Below are positions 49,962-61,485 of a stretch of DNA of 64,000 bases, piece after piece. The notes under the pieces are model-generated. The model ran no database searches. It saw nothing but the letters and a program-made list of their open reading frames with translations, and was not told where the DNA came from. The translations under genes were made by a program, and so were the position numbers. Source of the stretch: Hymenobacter edaphi (GTDB taxonomy: Bacteria; Bacteroidota; Bacteroidia; Cytophagales; Hymenobacteraceae); contig NZ_QHKM01000005.1 in assembly GCF_003258365.1 (NCBI RefSeq), positions 1 through 64,000 on the forward strand. The letters are read 5' to 3'. How positions within the stretch are numbered: the first letter of the stretch is position 1; each line of letters starts with the position of its first letter.

Positions 49962-51284
49962 ATGAAACGATACCTGCGACTATTGCCGCTGCTGGCCCTG
50001 CTGGCCGGCGGCTGCTCCAAAGACTACCTGAACCCGAGTACCGCCAGCCAGGAGCAGGTACTCTCGACCTCCGACGGGCTGATTACCGTGTGCAACGGGC
50101 TGCAGCACCGCTTCACCACCGGCGGCGCGCTCAGCCCGCTCTACAACCTGGTGGCCGCCGGCGGCCTGACCACCCGCGAGCTGACGGTCATCAACGTGGG
50201 CAACATCGAGGAGTACAACGTGAGCCTGGGCGCGGGCAATATCACCAACGGCAACGTGGTGGTGCGCAACCTCTGGACGCAGACCCAGCTGGTGAAGGCC
50301 AACGCCGACCTGGTGCTGGCCAATGCCGGCAACGCCGCCGACCTGGGCACGCGCAGCGGCATCGTGGCCTACGCCAGCATCTTCCGGGCGCTGGCCCTGG
50401 GCACGCAGGCCATGTTCTTCGAGCAGGGGCCGCTGGCCGTGGGCGAAAACGCGGCCTTCGTGCCCCGGGTGCAGCTGCTGCAGTCGGCCGTGACGCAGCT
50501 GGAAGCGGCGGCGGCCGGGCTGGCCGCCAACCCCGTGTCCGCCGACTTCAACGGCAAGATCGTGCCCGGCATCAACCTCGCCAACACCCTGCAGGCCCTC
50601 ATTGCCCGCTACAGCCTGCTGGCCGGCGACTACGACAAGGCCCTGGCCGCCGCCGGCCGCGTGGACCTGGCCAGCCGCTCGGTATTCAACTTCGACGACA
50701 ACACCCGCAACCCGCTGTTCGAGGTGGCCTTTGGCAACCGCAACGTGTTTGAGCCCGGCGACGTGAACCTGGGCCTGACCGGGGCGCTGGCACCCGAGGC
50801 CGGCGACCGGCGCATCCCGTTCTACACCCGCGCCACGCCCACGGCCCAGCAAAACCGCGGCACCGGCTTCTACACCCTCGCCGGGGCGCCCATTCCGGTG
50901 TACGTGCCCGGCGAGATGCTGCTGATCCGGGCCGAGGCCTACGCCCGCAAAAACGACCTGCCCAACGCCGTGACCGAGCTGAACCGCGTGCGCACCAGCA
51001 CCGCCGCGGCCACCACCACCACCGCCAGCGGCCCGCCCACCGGCCCGCCCGGCGCGGGGCTGGCGCCCTACGCGGGCCCGCTCACCCAGGAGGCCGTGCT
51101 GCTCGACATCTACCGCAACCGGCAGGTGGAGCTGGCCTTCCAGGGCTTCCGCCTCGACGACAGCCGCCGCTTCTCGCGGCCCGGGCCCGGCACCACCGGC
51201 GCCGAGCGCAACCGCAACTTCCTGCCCTACCCGCGGGTAGAGCGCGAAAACAACCCCTCGACGCCGCCCGACCCGGCCATCTGA
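49962..51284 (+). CDS. SusD/RagB-family lipoprotein (second system)
   Basis: 440 residues, short for the family. Lipobox LAGGC (Cys18), followed by SKDYLNPSTASQEQVL. Helical TPR body, with the family motifs GEMLLIRAEAYARKNDLPNAVTELNRVR and VLLDIYRNRQVELAFQGFRLDDSRRFSRPG near the C-terminus. The last residues NPSTPPDPAI are typical SusD ends. It is translated from the SusC transcript, 20 bp after its stop, and ends at a strong terminator, so SusC-SusD is a two-gene unit here with no SusE partner. Confidence 0.94.
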   Translation: MKRYLRLLPLLALLAGGCSKDYLNPSTASQEQVLSTSDGLITVCNGLQHRFTTGGALSPLYNLVAAGGLTTRELTVINVGNIEEYNVSLGAGNITNGNVVVRNLWTQTQLVKANADLVLANAGNAADLGTRSGIVAYASIFRALALGTQAMFFEQGPLAVGENAAFVPRVQLLQSAVTQLEAAAAGLAANPVSADFNGKIVPGINLANTLQALIARYSLLAGDYDKALAAAGRVDLASRSVFNFDDNTRNPLFEVAFGNRNVFEPGDVNLGLTGALAPEAGDRRIPFYTRATPTAQQNRGTGFYTLAGAPIPVYVPGEMLLIRAEAYARKNDLPNAVTELNRVRTSTAAATTTTASGPPTGPPGAGLAPYAGPLTQEAVLLDIYRNRQVELAFQGFRLDDSRRFSRPGPGTTGAERNRNFLPYPRVERENNPSTPPDPAI

Positions 51285-51317
51285 GCGACTACCCCGCCCG
51301 AACGCTATGCGTCTTCC

Positions 51318-51355
51318 AAACGCCCCGCCTCCCGCCGAGGCGGGGCGTTTTTTTT
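51318..51355 (+). terminator. Terminator of the second SusCD unit
   Basis: 14-bp perfect stem AAACGCCCCGCCTC / GAGGCGGGGCGTTT, 5-nt loop, T-run to 51355. The next gene starts 16 bp later. Confidence 0.9.
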
Positions 51356-51370
51356 CGTTCTTTACGCCCC

Positions 51371-52558
51371 ATGCAATCCACCAACCAGGCCGCTGAAGCC
51401 ACCACCCACACCCTGCCGCTGGCCGAGGCCTCGCAGCCGGGCCGCCTCGTCTCGCTCGACGTATTCCGGGGCCTGACCGTCATGGCCATGATTCTGGTGA
51501 ACAATCCCGGCGACTGGGGCCACATCTACGAGCCGCTGGAGCACGCGGCCTGGAACGGCTGCACCCCGACGGACCTGATTTTTCCGTTTTTCCTCTTCAT
51601 CGTGGGCGTCTCGCTGGTCTACGCGCTGGACGGAGTGAAGCAGCGCGGCGGGGCGCCGGGCCCCACGCTGCTGCGGGTGGCCCGGCGGGCGGCGCTGCTG
51701 TTCGGGCTGGGCTTGTTTCTCTCGCTCTACCCCAAGTTCGACTTCGCGACGGTGCGCGTTCTGGGCGTGCTGCAGCGCATCGGGCTGGTGTTCTTCGCCT
51801 GCTCGGCCTTGTTTCTGACCACCTCGCGCCGCACCCAGCTCTGGACGCTGGCCGGCATCCTCATTGGCTACAACCTGCTGCTCCAGCTGGTGCCCGCCCC
51901 TGGCCAGGCCACCGCCCAGCTGCTGCCCGGCCACGACCTCGGCGCCTGGCTCGACCGCACCCTGCTCACCTCGGCCCACCTCTGGAAAGTCAGCAAAACC
52001 TGGGACCCGGAGGGGCTGCTGAGCACCCTGCCCGCCGTGGGCACCGGGCTGCTGGGCGTCGTCACGGCGCAGTGGCTGCGGCGGTCAGACGTGCCGCCGG
52101 CCGAGAAAGTGGTCTGGCTGTTTATCGACGCCGCGCTGCTCATCGTGCTGGGCATGGTGTGGAACAGCTGGTTTCCGGTCAACAAGAGCCTTTGGACCAG
52201 CTCCTACGTGCTCTATACCGGCGGCATGGCCGTGGGCGGCCTCGCCCTGCTCTACTGGCTCTGCGACGTGCAGCAGTGGCGCGGCTGGATCAAGCCCTTC
52301 CTCGTCTACGGCGTCAACGCCATTACCGTGTTCTTCCTCTCGGGCCTGATTCCGCGCACGCTCAGCCTGATTCGCTTGCCCGACCCCACGGGCAAAGCCG
52401 CCGATACCGGCCTGAAGGAGTGGCTGTACCAGACCCTGTTCGTGCCCCTGTTTGCCGACCCGCGCAACGCCTCCCTGGCCGGGGCCCTGGCCCTGGTGCT
52501 GATCTGGCTGGGCATTTTGTGGTGGATGTACAGCCGCCGCATCATCATCAAGGTCTGA
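51371..52558 (+). CDS. NagX-like membrane acetyltransferase (DUF1624/DUF5009), copy 1
   Basis: 395 residues with about ten membrane helices. It is related to heparan-alpha-glucosaminide N-acetyltransferase and bacterial NagX. SLDVFRGLTVMAMILVNNPG opens the core, EHAAWNGCTPTDLIFPFFLFIVG carries the conserved His-Trp-Asn-Gly region, and VLQRIGLVFFACS, WNSWFPVNKSLWTSS and FLVYGVNAITVFFLSG follow. Such proteins transfer acetyl from cytosolic acetyl-CoA to glucosamine across the inner membrane. It sits directly after the SusCD terminator and 171 bp before a paralog. Confidence 0.87.
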   Translation: MQSTNQAAEATTHTLPLAEASQPGRLVSLDVFRGLTVMAMILVNNPGDWGHIYEPLEHAAWNGCTPTDLIFPFFLFIVGVSLVYALDGVKQRGGAPGPTLLRVARRAALLFGLGLFLSLYPKFDFATVRVLGVLQRIGLVFFACSALFLTTSRRTQLWTLAGILIGYNLLLQLVPAPGQATAQLLPGHDLGAWLDRTLLTSAHLWKVSKTWDPEGLLSTLPAVGTGLLGVVTAQWLRRSDVPPAEKVVWLFIDAALLIVLGMVWNSWFPVNKSLWTSSYVLYTGGMAVGGLALLYWLCDVQQWRGWIKPFLVYGVNAITVFFLSGLIPRTLSLIRLPDPTGKAADTGLKEWLYQTLFVPLFADPRNASLAGALALVLIWLGILWWMYSRRIIIKV

Positions 52559-52728
52559 CCACGGATTGATTCGGATAACCCGGATTTTAGCTTCGCTGAC
52601 CTGCGGACGATTTGCGTATGCCGCAATGATTGTCCGGGTAGACACCTGACCTTCCGACGCTTATCCAGTCCCGCGCCAGCGCACTGGCCGTTCGCGCTAC
52701 CTCCGCTGCCGAACTTATTTTACCCCTG

Positions 52729-53907
52729 ATGCAATCCGTTGACGAGGCCGCCCGCGCCACCACCCACACCACGCCCGTGGCCGAAGCCTCCGGCCCCGGC
52801 CGCCTGGTTTCCCTCGACGCCTTTCGCGGCCTCACGGTCATCGTGATGCTGCTGGTCAACTTCCCTGGCGCCTTTCCCTACTACGCGCCGCTGAGCCACA
52901 TCGAGTGGCACGGCTGCCGCCCGGCCGATCTGGTGTTTCCCTTCTTCCTCTTCATCGTGGGCGTGTCCCTGGTGTTTGCCCTCGACCGCGCCCGCCACGA
53001 CCCGGCCCGGCAGCGGCGGGTGCTGCTCACCATTCTGCGCCGCACGCTCATCCTGATTGCCCTGGGCATGCTCATCGACCTGACGCCGAAGTTTTACTTC
53101 ACCTCGTTTCGCATCATGGGCGTGCTGCAGCGCATCGGGCTGGTGTTCTTCGCCTGCTCGCTGCTGTTTCTGAAAACGCGCTGGCGCACCCAGCTCGGCC
53201 TCTTCGCCCTTATCCTGGTGGCTTACAACCTGGTGCTGCAGCTGGTGCCGGTGCCCGGCGTGGGCCCCGCCAACCTGGAGCGCCTCACCAACCTCGGCAC
53301 CTGGCTCGACCGCCTCGTGCTCACCCAGCGCCACCTCTACGACGAGTTCTACTCCTTCGAGCCCGAGGGCATTCTGAGCACGTTCCCGTCCATCTGCACC
53401 GGGCTGCTGGGCGTATTTGCCGGCCGCTGGCTGCGCCAGACGCACATCGACGCCGCCACGCGCGTGGCCTGGCTGTTCGCGGCCAGCCTGCTCGGCATCG
53501 GGCTGGGCGTTATCTGGAACGCTTGGTTTCCCATCAACAAGCAGCTCTGGACCAGCTCGTTCGTGCTCTACGCGGGCGGCATTGCCGGCGTGCTGCTGGC
53601 CGCCATGTACTGGCTGCTCGACGTGCAGCAGTGGCGCCGCGGCCTCACCCCGCTGCTGGTGTTCGGCACCAACGCCATTACCATCTACTTTCTCTCCGAA
53701 CTGGTCGACAAGCTGCTCAGTTCCTACGACGTAACCATGCCCGGCGGAGGCACCGACACGGTGCGCAACTGGCTGTTTCAAACTCAGGTATTGCCCCATT
53801 TTGCCAATCCCCAGCACGCCGCGCTGTTCTACGCCCTCGATTATACCGCCATCTGGGGTCTGCTAGCCTGGGAGCTGTACCGCCGCCGCATCTTCATCAA
53901 AATCTGA
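52729..53907 (+). CDS. NagX-like membrane acetyltransferase, copy 2
   Basis: 392 residues, a clear paralog of the gene 171 bp upstream with the same motifs in order: SLDAFRGLTVIVMLLVNFPG, SHIEWHGCRPADLVFPFFLFIVG, VLQRIGLVFFACS, WNAWFPINKQLWTSS, and a VFGTNAITIYFLSE segment. The loop EWHGC replaces AWNGC of copy 1. It ends YRRRIFIKI, matching YSRRIIIKV. Divergence is greatest in the loops and at 270-340, so the duplication is not recent. The two could acetylate different amino sugars. No terminator separates them; the gap 52559-52728 has only a degenerate CGGATT-type repeat. Confidence 0.87.
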   Translation: MQSVDEAARATTHTTPVAEASGPGRLVSLDAFRGLTVIVMLLVNFPGAFPYYAPLSHIEWHGCRPADLVFPFFLFIVGVSLVFALDRARHDPARQRRVLLTILRRTLILIALGMLIDLTPKFYFTSFRIMGVLQRIGLVFFACSLLFLKTRWRTQLGLFALILVAYNLVLQLVPVPGVGPANLERLTNLGTWLDRLVLTQRHLYDEFYSFEPEGILSTFPSICTGLLGVFAGRWLRQTHIDAATRVAWLFAASLLGIGLGVIWNAWFPINKQLWTSSFVLYAGGIAGVLLAAMYWLLDVQQWRRGLTPLLVFGTNAITIYFLSELVDKLLSSYDVTMPGGGTDTVRNWLFQTQVLPHFANPQHAALFYALDYTAIWGLLAWELYRRRIFIKI

Positions 53908-53966
53908 CCCTGGCGGACCGCGCCGCGGCGGCCTGGGCCGCGTTTACGTACCGCCCCAAACGCAAA

Positions 53967-53994
53967 GCGGGCGGCCCCAAAGGGAACCGCCTGC
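53967..53994 (+). terminator. Weak hairpin between convergent genes
   Basis: GCGGGCGG / CCGCCTGC stem, one wobble pair, 12-nt loop, no T-run. The only terminator candidate between the second NagX and the convergent lipoprotein gene. Confidence 0.35.
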
Positions 53995-54032
53995 TTCACC
54001 ATTTTCACTCACCAATTTTGGAACCGCAGGGG

Positions 54033-54704
54033 TCACTGTCGGTCCCACACGGTGCCGTTGGCTTCCACAAACCGTACGACACCGTTTTCCTTCGTGTAGT
54101 ACACCTGCCGCACGGCGCCGGCCGGCACGCGGGCGGCCGAGGTCAGCAGGCTGGTGTACTCCCACACATTCTGATATTGCCGGGTGCCGAGCGTGGCCGT
54201 GGGCAGCAGGCGCACGTCGGCGGGCAGGGCCGCGGGCTGGGCCGTGGCGGGCAGCTGCAGCCGGCTGGGGCCCCAGGTCAGCTCCACGGTCAGCAGCTCG
54301 GTGGTTTTGGGCACGGCGGCCTTCATGCTGAACGTCGCCAGGTACTTATCCTGGTCGGGCCGGGCCACGTAGCCCGAGTCGACGCGCTCCAGGCGGGCGC
54401 TCAGGCCCTGCCGGTAGTACTGCACGCGCTGCGAGCCGAGGGCAATGCCGGGCAGCTGCTGGTCGGCCAGGCCTTTCACCTGGTAGCGGCGCTCGTAGCC
54501 CGCCGCGTTGCGGAAGCGCCACTCCTCGCCGAGGCGGTAGGGCGTGGCCCAGACCTGCTCGGCCTGGCTGACCTGGTACACGGGCAGCTCCTGGCTTTCG
54601 GGCTCGGGAAAAAGCCCGCTGCCGCAGCCGGGCAGCAGCAGCCCGGCGGCCAGCGCGGTCGGCAGCACGGGGCGGCGCAGCCAGGTGGATAGCATTGTTT
54701 TCAT
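54033..54704 (-). CDS. Hypothetical lipoprotein
   Basis: 223 residues from ATG 54704 (a second ATG at 54695). Signal and lipobox LAAGLLLPGC (Cys about 25). The mature part is beta-rich, with no known domain, and ends NGTVWDRQ. It is convergent with the second NagX and divergent from the DUF2059 gene, so it is its own unit. Minus-strand CATCTTTG (54771-54764) is a possible -7 box. It may be an accessory of the uptake locus or independent. Confidence 0.75.
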   Translation of the reverse strand: MKTMLSTWLRRPVLPTALAAGLLLPGCGSGLFPEPESQELPVYQVSQAEQVWATPYRLGEEWRFRNAAGYERRYQVKGLADQQLPGIALGSQRVQYYRQGLSARLERVDSGYVARPDQDKYLATFSMKAAVPKTTELLTVELTWGPSRLQLPATAQPAALPADVRLLPTATLGTRQYQNVWEYTSLLTSAARVPAGAVRQVYYTKENGVVRFVEANGTVWDRQ

Positions 54705-54963
54705 AGCGGGCAGGGGCGTAAGCGGGGGCGAAGCGGGGCGGCGGGTAGCGCCGGCCAACGATGCAAAGATGGGGCGGACGACGGCGCTTGTAAATAGCAT
54801 AAGCATGTGGTTGTCAGCTAAGCGAAACGCCGGCAAACACGACGGCAGCGGCCTGGTAATGAGTACCCCGCCGCTGCCGCCTTCACTGCTACAGATAGCC
54901 ATCGGGGACAAATGGTTGCTTGCCGGCGTGGCCGCGGGCCGTAAAATCCCGTACCGCCTTGCT

Positions 54964-55461
54964 ATGAAACACTTACTCGCGCTTGCCGCCGGCCTGCTGC
55001 TGGCCGCGCCGGCCGCCTCGGCCCAGGCCACTGCGACACCCAGTGCCGCCCCCGTAACGCCCGTAGCCCCGGCCCAGCGCAAAGCCGCCGAAGAGCTGCT
55101 CGTGGCCATGCAGATGGAGCAAACCGCCACCAACGCCCTCGACCAGATGGTGACGGCCCAAATGATTCAGCGGCCCGAGCTGAAGGCCGTGGAGCCCGAA
55201 ATGCGCGGCTTTCTGCACAAGTACATGAGCTGGGCCGCGCTCAAGGACGACATGGCCGACCTCTACGCCCGCGAGTTCAGCGAAAAGGAGCTGAAAGACC
55301 TGCGCAAGTTTTACACCTCCCCCACCGGCCAGAAATTCACCGGCAAGCAAAGCCAGCTGATGGCCGCCGGCATGGCCCTGGGGCAGCGCCGCATGCAGGA
55401 GCATTTGCCCGAGCTGCAGAAAAGCATCGAAGACAAACTATCGAGGACGATGAAGGAGTAG
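54964..55461 (+). CDS. DUF2059-family exported protein
   Basis: 165 residues from ATG 54964. Signal peptide MKHLLALAAGLLLAAPAASA, cleaved before QATATP. The body is all-helical with the DUF2059 pattern: AAEELLVAMQMEQTATNALDQMVTAQM, then LYAREFSEKELKDLRKFYTSPTGQKFTGKQSQLMAAGMALGQRR. DUF2059 proteins are small periplasmic proteins of unknown role in many Gram-negatives. Unrelated to the flanking genes except by neighbourhood. Confidence 0.88.
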   Translation: MKHLLALAAGLLLAAPAASAQATATPSAAPVTPVAPAQRKAAEELLVAMQMEQTATNALDQMVTAQMIQRPELKAVEPEMRGFLHKYMSWAALKDDMADLYAREFSEKELKDLRKFYTSPTGQKFTGKQSQLMAAGMALGQRRMQEHLPELQKSIEDKLSRTMKE

Positions 55462-55550
55462 TACGGGTAGCGAAACGGCAGAATTGCCCGTCGTGAATTT
55501 GCCCGTCGATAAAATAGCCTGTCATCCTTCATCTGGCGTGCGGCGCCGCC

Positions 55551-55738
55551 GAACCGCCGGAAGGCGAAGCCAAGGACCTTCCTCGACCCTTGCACCGCCG
55601 CTGCCTACAACGAGCAGACGCTTTTCGGGTAAACCCAGAAGCGCAGCCACCGAGCCCGGACGATTGGGCGTTGGTGGCTGCGCTTCTCGGTTGGTGCAGG
55701 GTTGGCGGAAGGTCCTTGACTTCGCCTTCCGGCGGTTC
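55551..55738. repeat. Dispersed repeat family B, inverted pair with central hairpin
   Basis: 55551-55582 is repeated in inverted form at 55707-55738 with one mismatch in 32. Similarity continues inward (ACCCTTGCACC / ACCCTGCACC) and outward to GTCATCC. The centre holds a perfect 15-bp hairpin (55637-55651 with 55673-55687). A further copy runs off the right end of the window. It fills the gap 55462-55765 between two convergent genes; no gene is seen inside. Confidence 0.85.
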
Positions 55739-55765
55739 GCTCTGCTCAGGATGACGCCCTGATTT

Positions 55766-58966
<3,201 letters not shown>

Positions 58967-59038
58967 GGCAGGATGGGAAATGGGTGCGGCGGCGAAGTTA
59001 CGGAATGATGAAGGTGAGTACTTGGCCTGCTGTTATCA

Positions 59039-59180
59039 CTGGCGCGAGCTTGTAGCTCGTGCCTACGCATGACGCGAGGCTGCGCCTCGCCCGGTAACGC
59101 TGTTCTGCTTTGATGCTGGCGCGGCAGACGGAGGTACAACCTCATCATCATAGCAGGCACGAGCTGCAAGCTCGCGTCAG
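59039..59180. repeat. Dispersed repeat family C: inverted pair around a 7-bp hairpin
   Basis: 59039-59063 and 59156-59180 are inverted copies with two differences in 25, each with an internal GAGCT..AGCTC palindrome. Between them is the perfect hairpin GCGAGGC-TGC-GCCTCGC (59074-59090). No gene inside. The AT-rich lipoprotein gene begins 39 bp after it. Confidence 0.8.
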
Positions 59181-59209
59181 TTGCGTAATTTCAAGGCCTC
59201 ATACCTTCC
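59181..59209 (+). promoter_or_regulatory. Candidate promoter of the AT-rich lipoprotein gene
   Basis: TTG (59181-59183), 18 nt, then TACCTTCC (59202-59209), two bases off consensus at the end. It starts immediately after repeat family C. Confidence 0.4.
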
Positions 59210-59218
59210 TTTCTAATT

Positions 59219-59938
59219 ATGAACACCTGGCTAATAAAACAATTTTCTCCTCGATTATTCTCAAGAATAATTTTACTTTCATTCGTAATGAGCGTATCAA
59301 GCTGCACTTCTGAAGAAGAACAAACCAAAATCAATCAAATGGCTCAAAGCCTACATGCAACTATAAGCACTAAAATTGGCTACATAAAAACCAATGAGAA
59401 GGGCAAAGAAAGCGGCAAATATCTAGAAGTAACGATAACAGACCCTGCAACGATTACGCCCGAAAATCATGACGACTTGCATTACCCAGCAGCCAAATAT
59501 GCTTCCGCGCTGTATTATCCATATACAAAAGACAGTAGGGTCTCTTATGATTTCATTAGAATAGTTTTCAGCATAGAATCAGAGAGGTCAACTTTTGAAT
59601 ATTCATATCCAATAATTAAACGATACAACAATCAATACGAGCGAATCGAAAAAATAATTAATAGCCTACATCATAAATCATTTCATGTAGAATACTTCAA
59701 TACAAATTTTATCAAAGCTGATGACGCGCATAAAATCCATGAACTGATACGCAGTATTCATCCGGACAGCGTTGAACTCGTAGGATTCAAATCAGCAGAC
59801 GTACAGAGCATTCAAGGGCTAGCAATAAAATACCAAGTAATACGAAAGGGCAAAAAAGAGCGCCTTACGATAGTTACCGATTTCAATTCTAGCAACGCAC
59901 CGATTATCGGGGTCACGCTAAACAGCGTTTCTGATTAA
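59219..59938 (+). CDS. AT-rich hypothetical lipoprotein
   Basis: 239 residues from ATG 59219. Membrane segment and lipobox IILLSFVMSVSSC (Cys about 29). The mature part is Lys/Ile/Asn/Tyr-rich with mixed alpha/beta pattern, for example HDDLHYPAAKYASALYYPY and DFIRIVFSIESERSTF. No family is recognised. Base composition is strikingly low-GC compared with everything around it, so it is the best candidate for recent horizontal transfer in the window. It lies between repeat family C and a strong terminator. No mobility gene accompanies it. Confidence 0.75.
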   Translation: MNTWLIKQFSPRLFSRIILLSFVMSVSSCTSEEEQTKINQMAQSLHATISTKIGYIKTNEKGKESGKYLEVTITDPATITPENHDDLHYPAAKYASALYYPYTKDSRVSYDFIRIVFSIESERSTFEYSYPIIKRYNNQYERIEKIINSLHHKSFHVEYFNTNFIKADDAHKIHELIRSIHPDSVELVGFKSADVQSIQGLAIKYQVIRKGKKERLTIVTDFNSSNAPIIGVTLNSVSD

Positions 59939-59951
59939 CCAGCCTAAAACG

Positions 59952-59990
59952 AAACAGCCCGCCGGGTAGCGCACACCGGCGGGCTGTTTT
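59952..59990. terminator. 14-bp perfect hairpin terminator
   Basis: AAACAGCCCGCCGG (59952-59965) pairs with CCGGCGGGCTGTTT (59976-59989), 10-nt loop, then T. It serves the convergent pair of genes. Confidence 0.9.
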
Positions 59991-60017
59991 GCTTTATTCT
60001 GCGGATAACCGCGGCGG

Positions 60018-60722
60018 CTAGTACGTCTCTTTCAGGAAGCCGAACTTGCGTTTCTCGGCTTTGTGGGTTTTGGGGTAGTTGGCTTTGAGGAGGTTTTTGA
60101 GGGCTTCGAGCCCGGTTTCCACCTGCTCGCGCAGGGTGTCTTTGCCGGCTACGCCGAGGGAGCGGGCGCCTTTGTCCTTGGCGTGGTCGGTGGTGAGGGC
60201 GGCGTACTCGGTGGCAATGGGCTGCCAGAAGTCGCTGCCGTATTTCTGCTGGCCCAGGCCGTGCTTGGGCAGGGCGGCCACCAGTTTTTGCAGGGCCTTG
60301 GCGCGCTCCACCCGGTCCTTGGGCAGCTGCCAGGTGCCGTGCTCCTTAACGATGCCAAACTCCGGGTAGTAGGGGCGGCCGTCGTCTTCCTCGTCGTATT
60401 GGTTGGCCAGCGCGTTTTTCAGGTAGCGCAGCTTCTCGTTGATGGATTTGTCGAGGACGGCGAAGCGGTTGCTCTGCGGGGCCAACCCGTCGCCGGTATC
60501 CTCCACGGCGTTGATGCTGGCGCGGAAAGCGGTGGCCAGCTGCTTGAAGGCGGCGCTGCTGGTCCAGACGAGGGTAAGCTGGGGGCGCAGCAGCCACTCG
60601 TCGGCGGCCAGCAGGGCCAGCTCGGCCAGGGCCAGTTCGGTGCCGGGCAGGCTGCGCGCCGCGCCGGTGGGTTTCGGGTCCGGCGGCGGCGTAGCGCCGG
60701 CGGCGGGAAGTTGGGAAGACAT
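60018..60722 (-). CDS. Hypothetical cytoplasmic protein
   Basis: 234 residues from ATG 60722. A Pro/Ala-rich N-terminus of about 25 residues is followed by a helical protein. The order is LALAELALLAADEWLL, QLTLVWTSSAAFKQLATAFRASI, a middle part with acidic YDEEDDGRPYYPEFG, and a basic C-terminus with KTHKAEKRKFGFLKETY. No signal, no membrane segment, no domain recognised. I have a vague sense of similar Bacteroidota hypothetical proteins but cannot name a family. Upstream lies the 41-42 bp tandem array, beginning 95 bp from the ATG, which could be in its leader or promoter region. Confidence 0.75.
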   Translation of the reverse strand: MSSQLPAAGATPPPDPKPTGAARSLPGTELALAELALLAADEWLLRPQLTLVWTSSAAFKQLATAFRASINAVEDTGDGLAPQSNRFAVLDKSINEKLRYLKNALANQYDEEDDGRPYYPEFGIVKEHGTWQLPKDRVERAKALQKLVAALPKHGLGQQKYGSDFWQPIATEYAALTTDHAKDKGARSLGVAGKDTLREQVETGLEALKNLLKANYPKTHKAEKRKFGFLKETY

Positions 60723-60816
60723 AAACGGGGAGAAATAGACGGAACACGATGCGCTACCCCGGTAAATAGCAAAAAGTGCCCGGACCGCGCAAGCCCCGGC
60801 CCGGGTCCGGCCGCCT

Positions 60817-61045
60817 CGTGGTCAACCAGCCCCGGCGGGGGCGGTATCCACCCGGCGCGTTGCCGATTGACCACGCCGCCAGGGGCAGTCCACCGGGCCG
60901 TTGCCGATTGCCAATGCCCTGGGTCGATATTCACCCGAGGCGTTGCCGATTGACAACGTGCCGGGTGGACTTCTACCGAGGCGTTGCCGCTTGACCGCGC
61001 CTCGGGTGGGCTTCTACTGGCGGCGTGGTCAATCGGCAATGCGCC
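60817..61045. repeat. Imperfect tandem array, 41-42 bp units
   Basis: Five head-to-tail units start at 60817, 60858, 60899, 60941 and 60982 (lengths 41, 41, 42, 41, 42), with a partial sixth from 61024. Most units open with CGTTGCCGATTG and contain a GGGT-N8-ACC(C/G) hairpin-like part. The last partial unit (GTGGTCAATCGGCAATGCG) is the reverse complement of the unit start, and unit 0 also carries an inverted GTGGTCAACC. Units differ by many substitutions; there are no constant repeat/variable spacer blocks. Confidence 0.8.
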
Positions 61046-61485
61046 AGCTGAAGCAGGAGATGGGCAACGAGTTTCAAACGACTATTCAGTCGCACGCAAT
61101 TATACTATTCGACGAGCCGGCTGCGGCCTGAGTCGCACTGAAGCCGCCGGCAACCTGGTTACGGCACGAAATAGTATTTCTCCCACCACCAAGTATCTAA
61201 TCGATTGCGGAAACGATTGTGATACTTTCATTTATACACCGCGTTGCGCAACCCTAGCGCGGAGCAGAAGTGAGGTTATATTCCTATCAAATGGGTTTTT
61301 CGGGTGTAGAACGGAGCCTTTAACGGATGCCTACCCCTGGCGAATCTCAACTATCAATAATTGAATTTTAACCAGTCAACCCCCGCCCTGCCTATCGTCC
61401 CACGCCCCTGCCCTACTGCCGCCTCTTGCGCCAACCCTGCTTGGCCTTCCGCTCTGCTACACGTCTTACCCATTCCCAATTCCCA
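61046..61485 (+). other. AT-richer upstream region of the esterase gene
   Basis: 440 bp without a convincing gene. Positions 61160-61350 are AT-richer. Two LacI-type core motifs, AATCGATT (61199-61206) and AAACGATT (61211-61218), lie in tandem. No clean TAnnTTTG promoter is found. Confidence 0.4.

Noticed and set aside
60776-61039. Short open frames on both strands across the tandem array
   Set aside because: They only translate the 41-42 bp repeat (about 14-residue periodicity that drifts because the unit is not a multiple of three); no start signal or domain.
60817-61045. CRISPR array
   Set aside because: Units vary along their whole length with no constant repeat and unique spacer alternation, and there are no cas genes.
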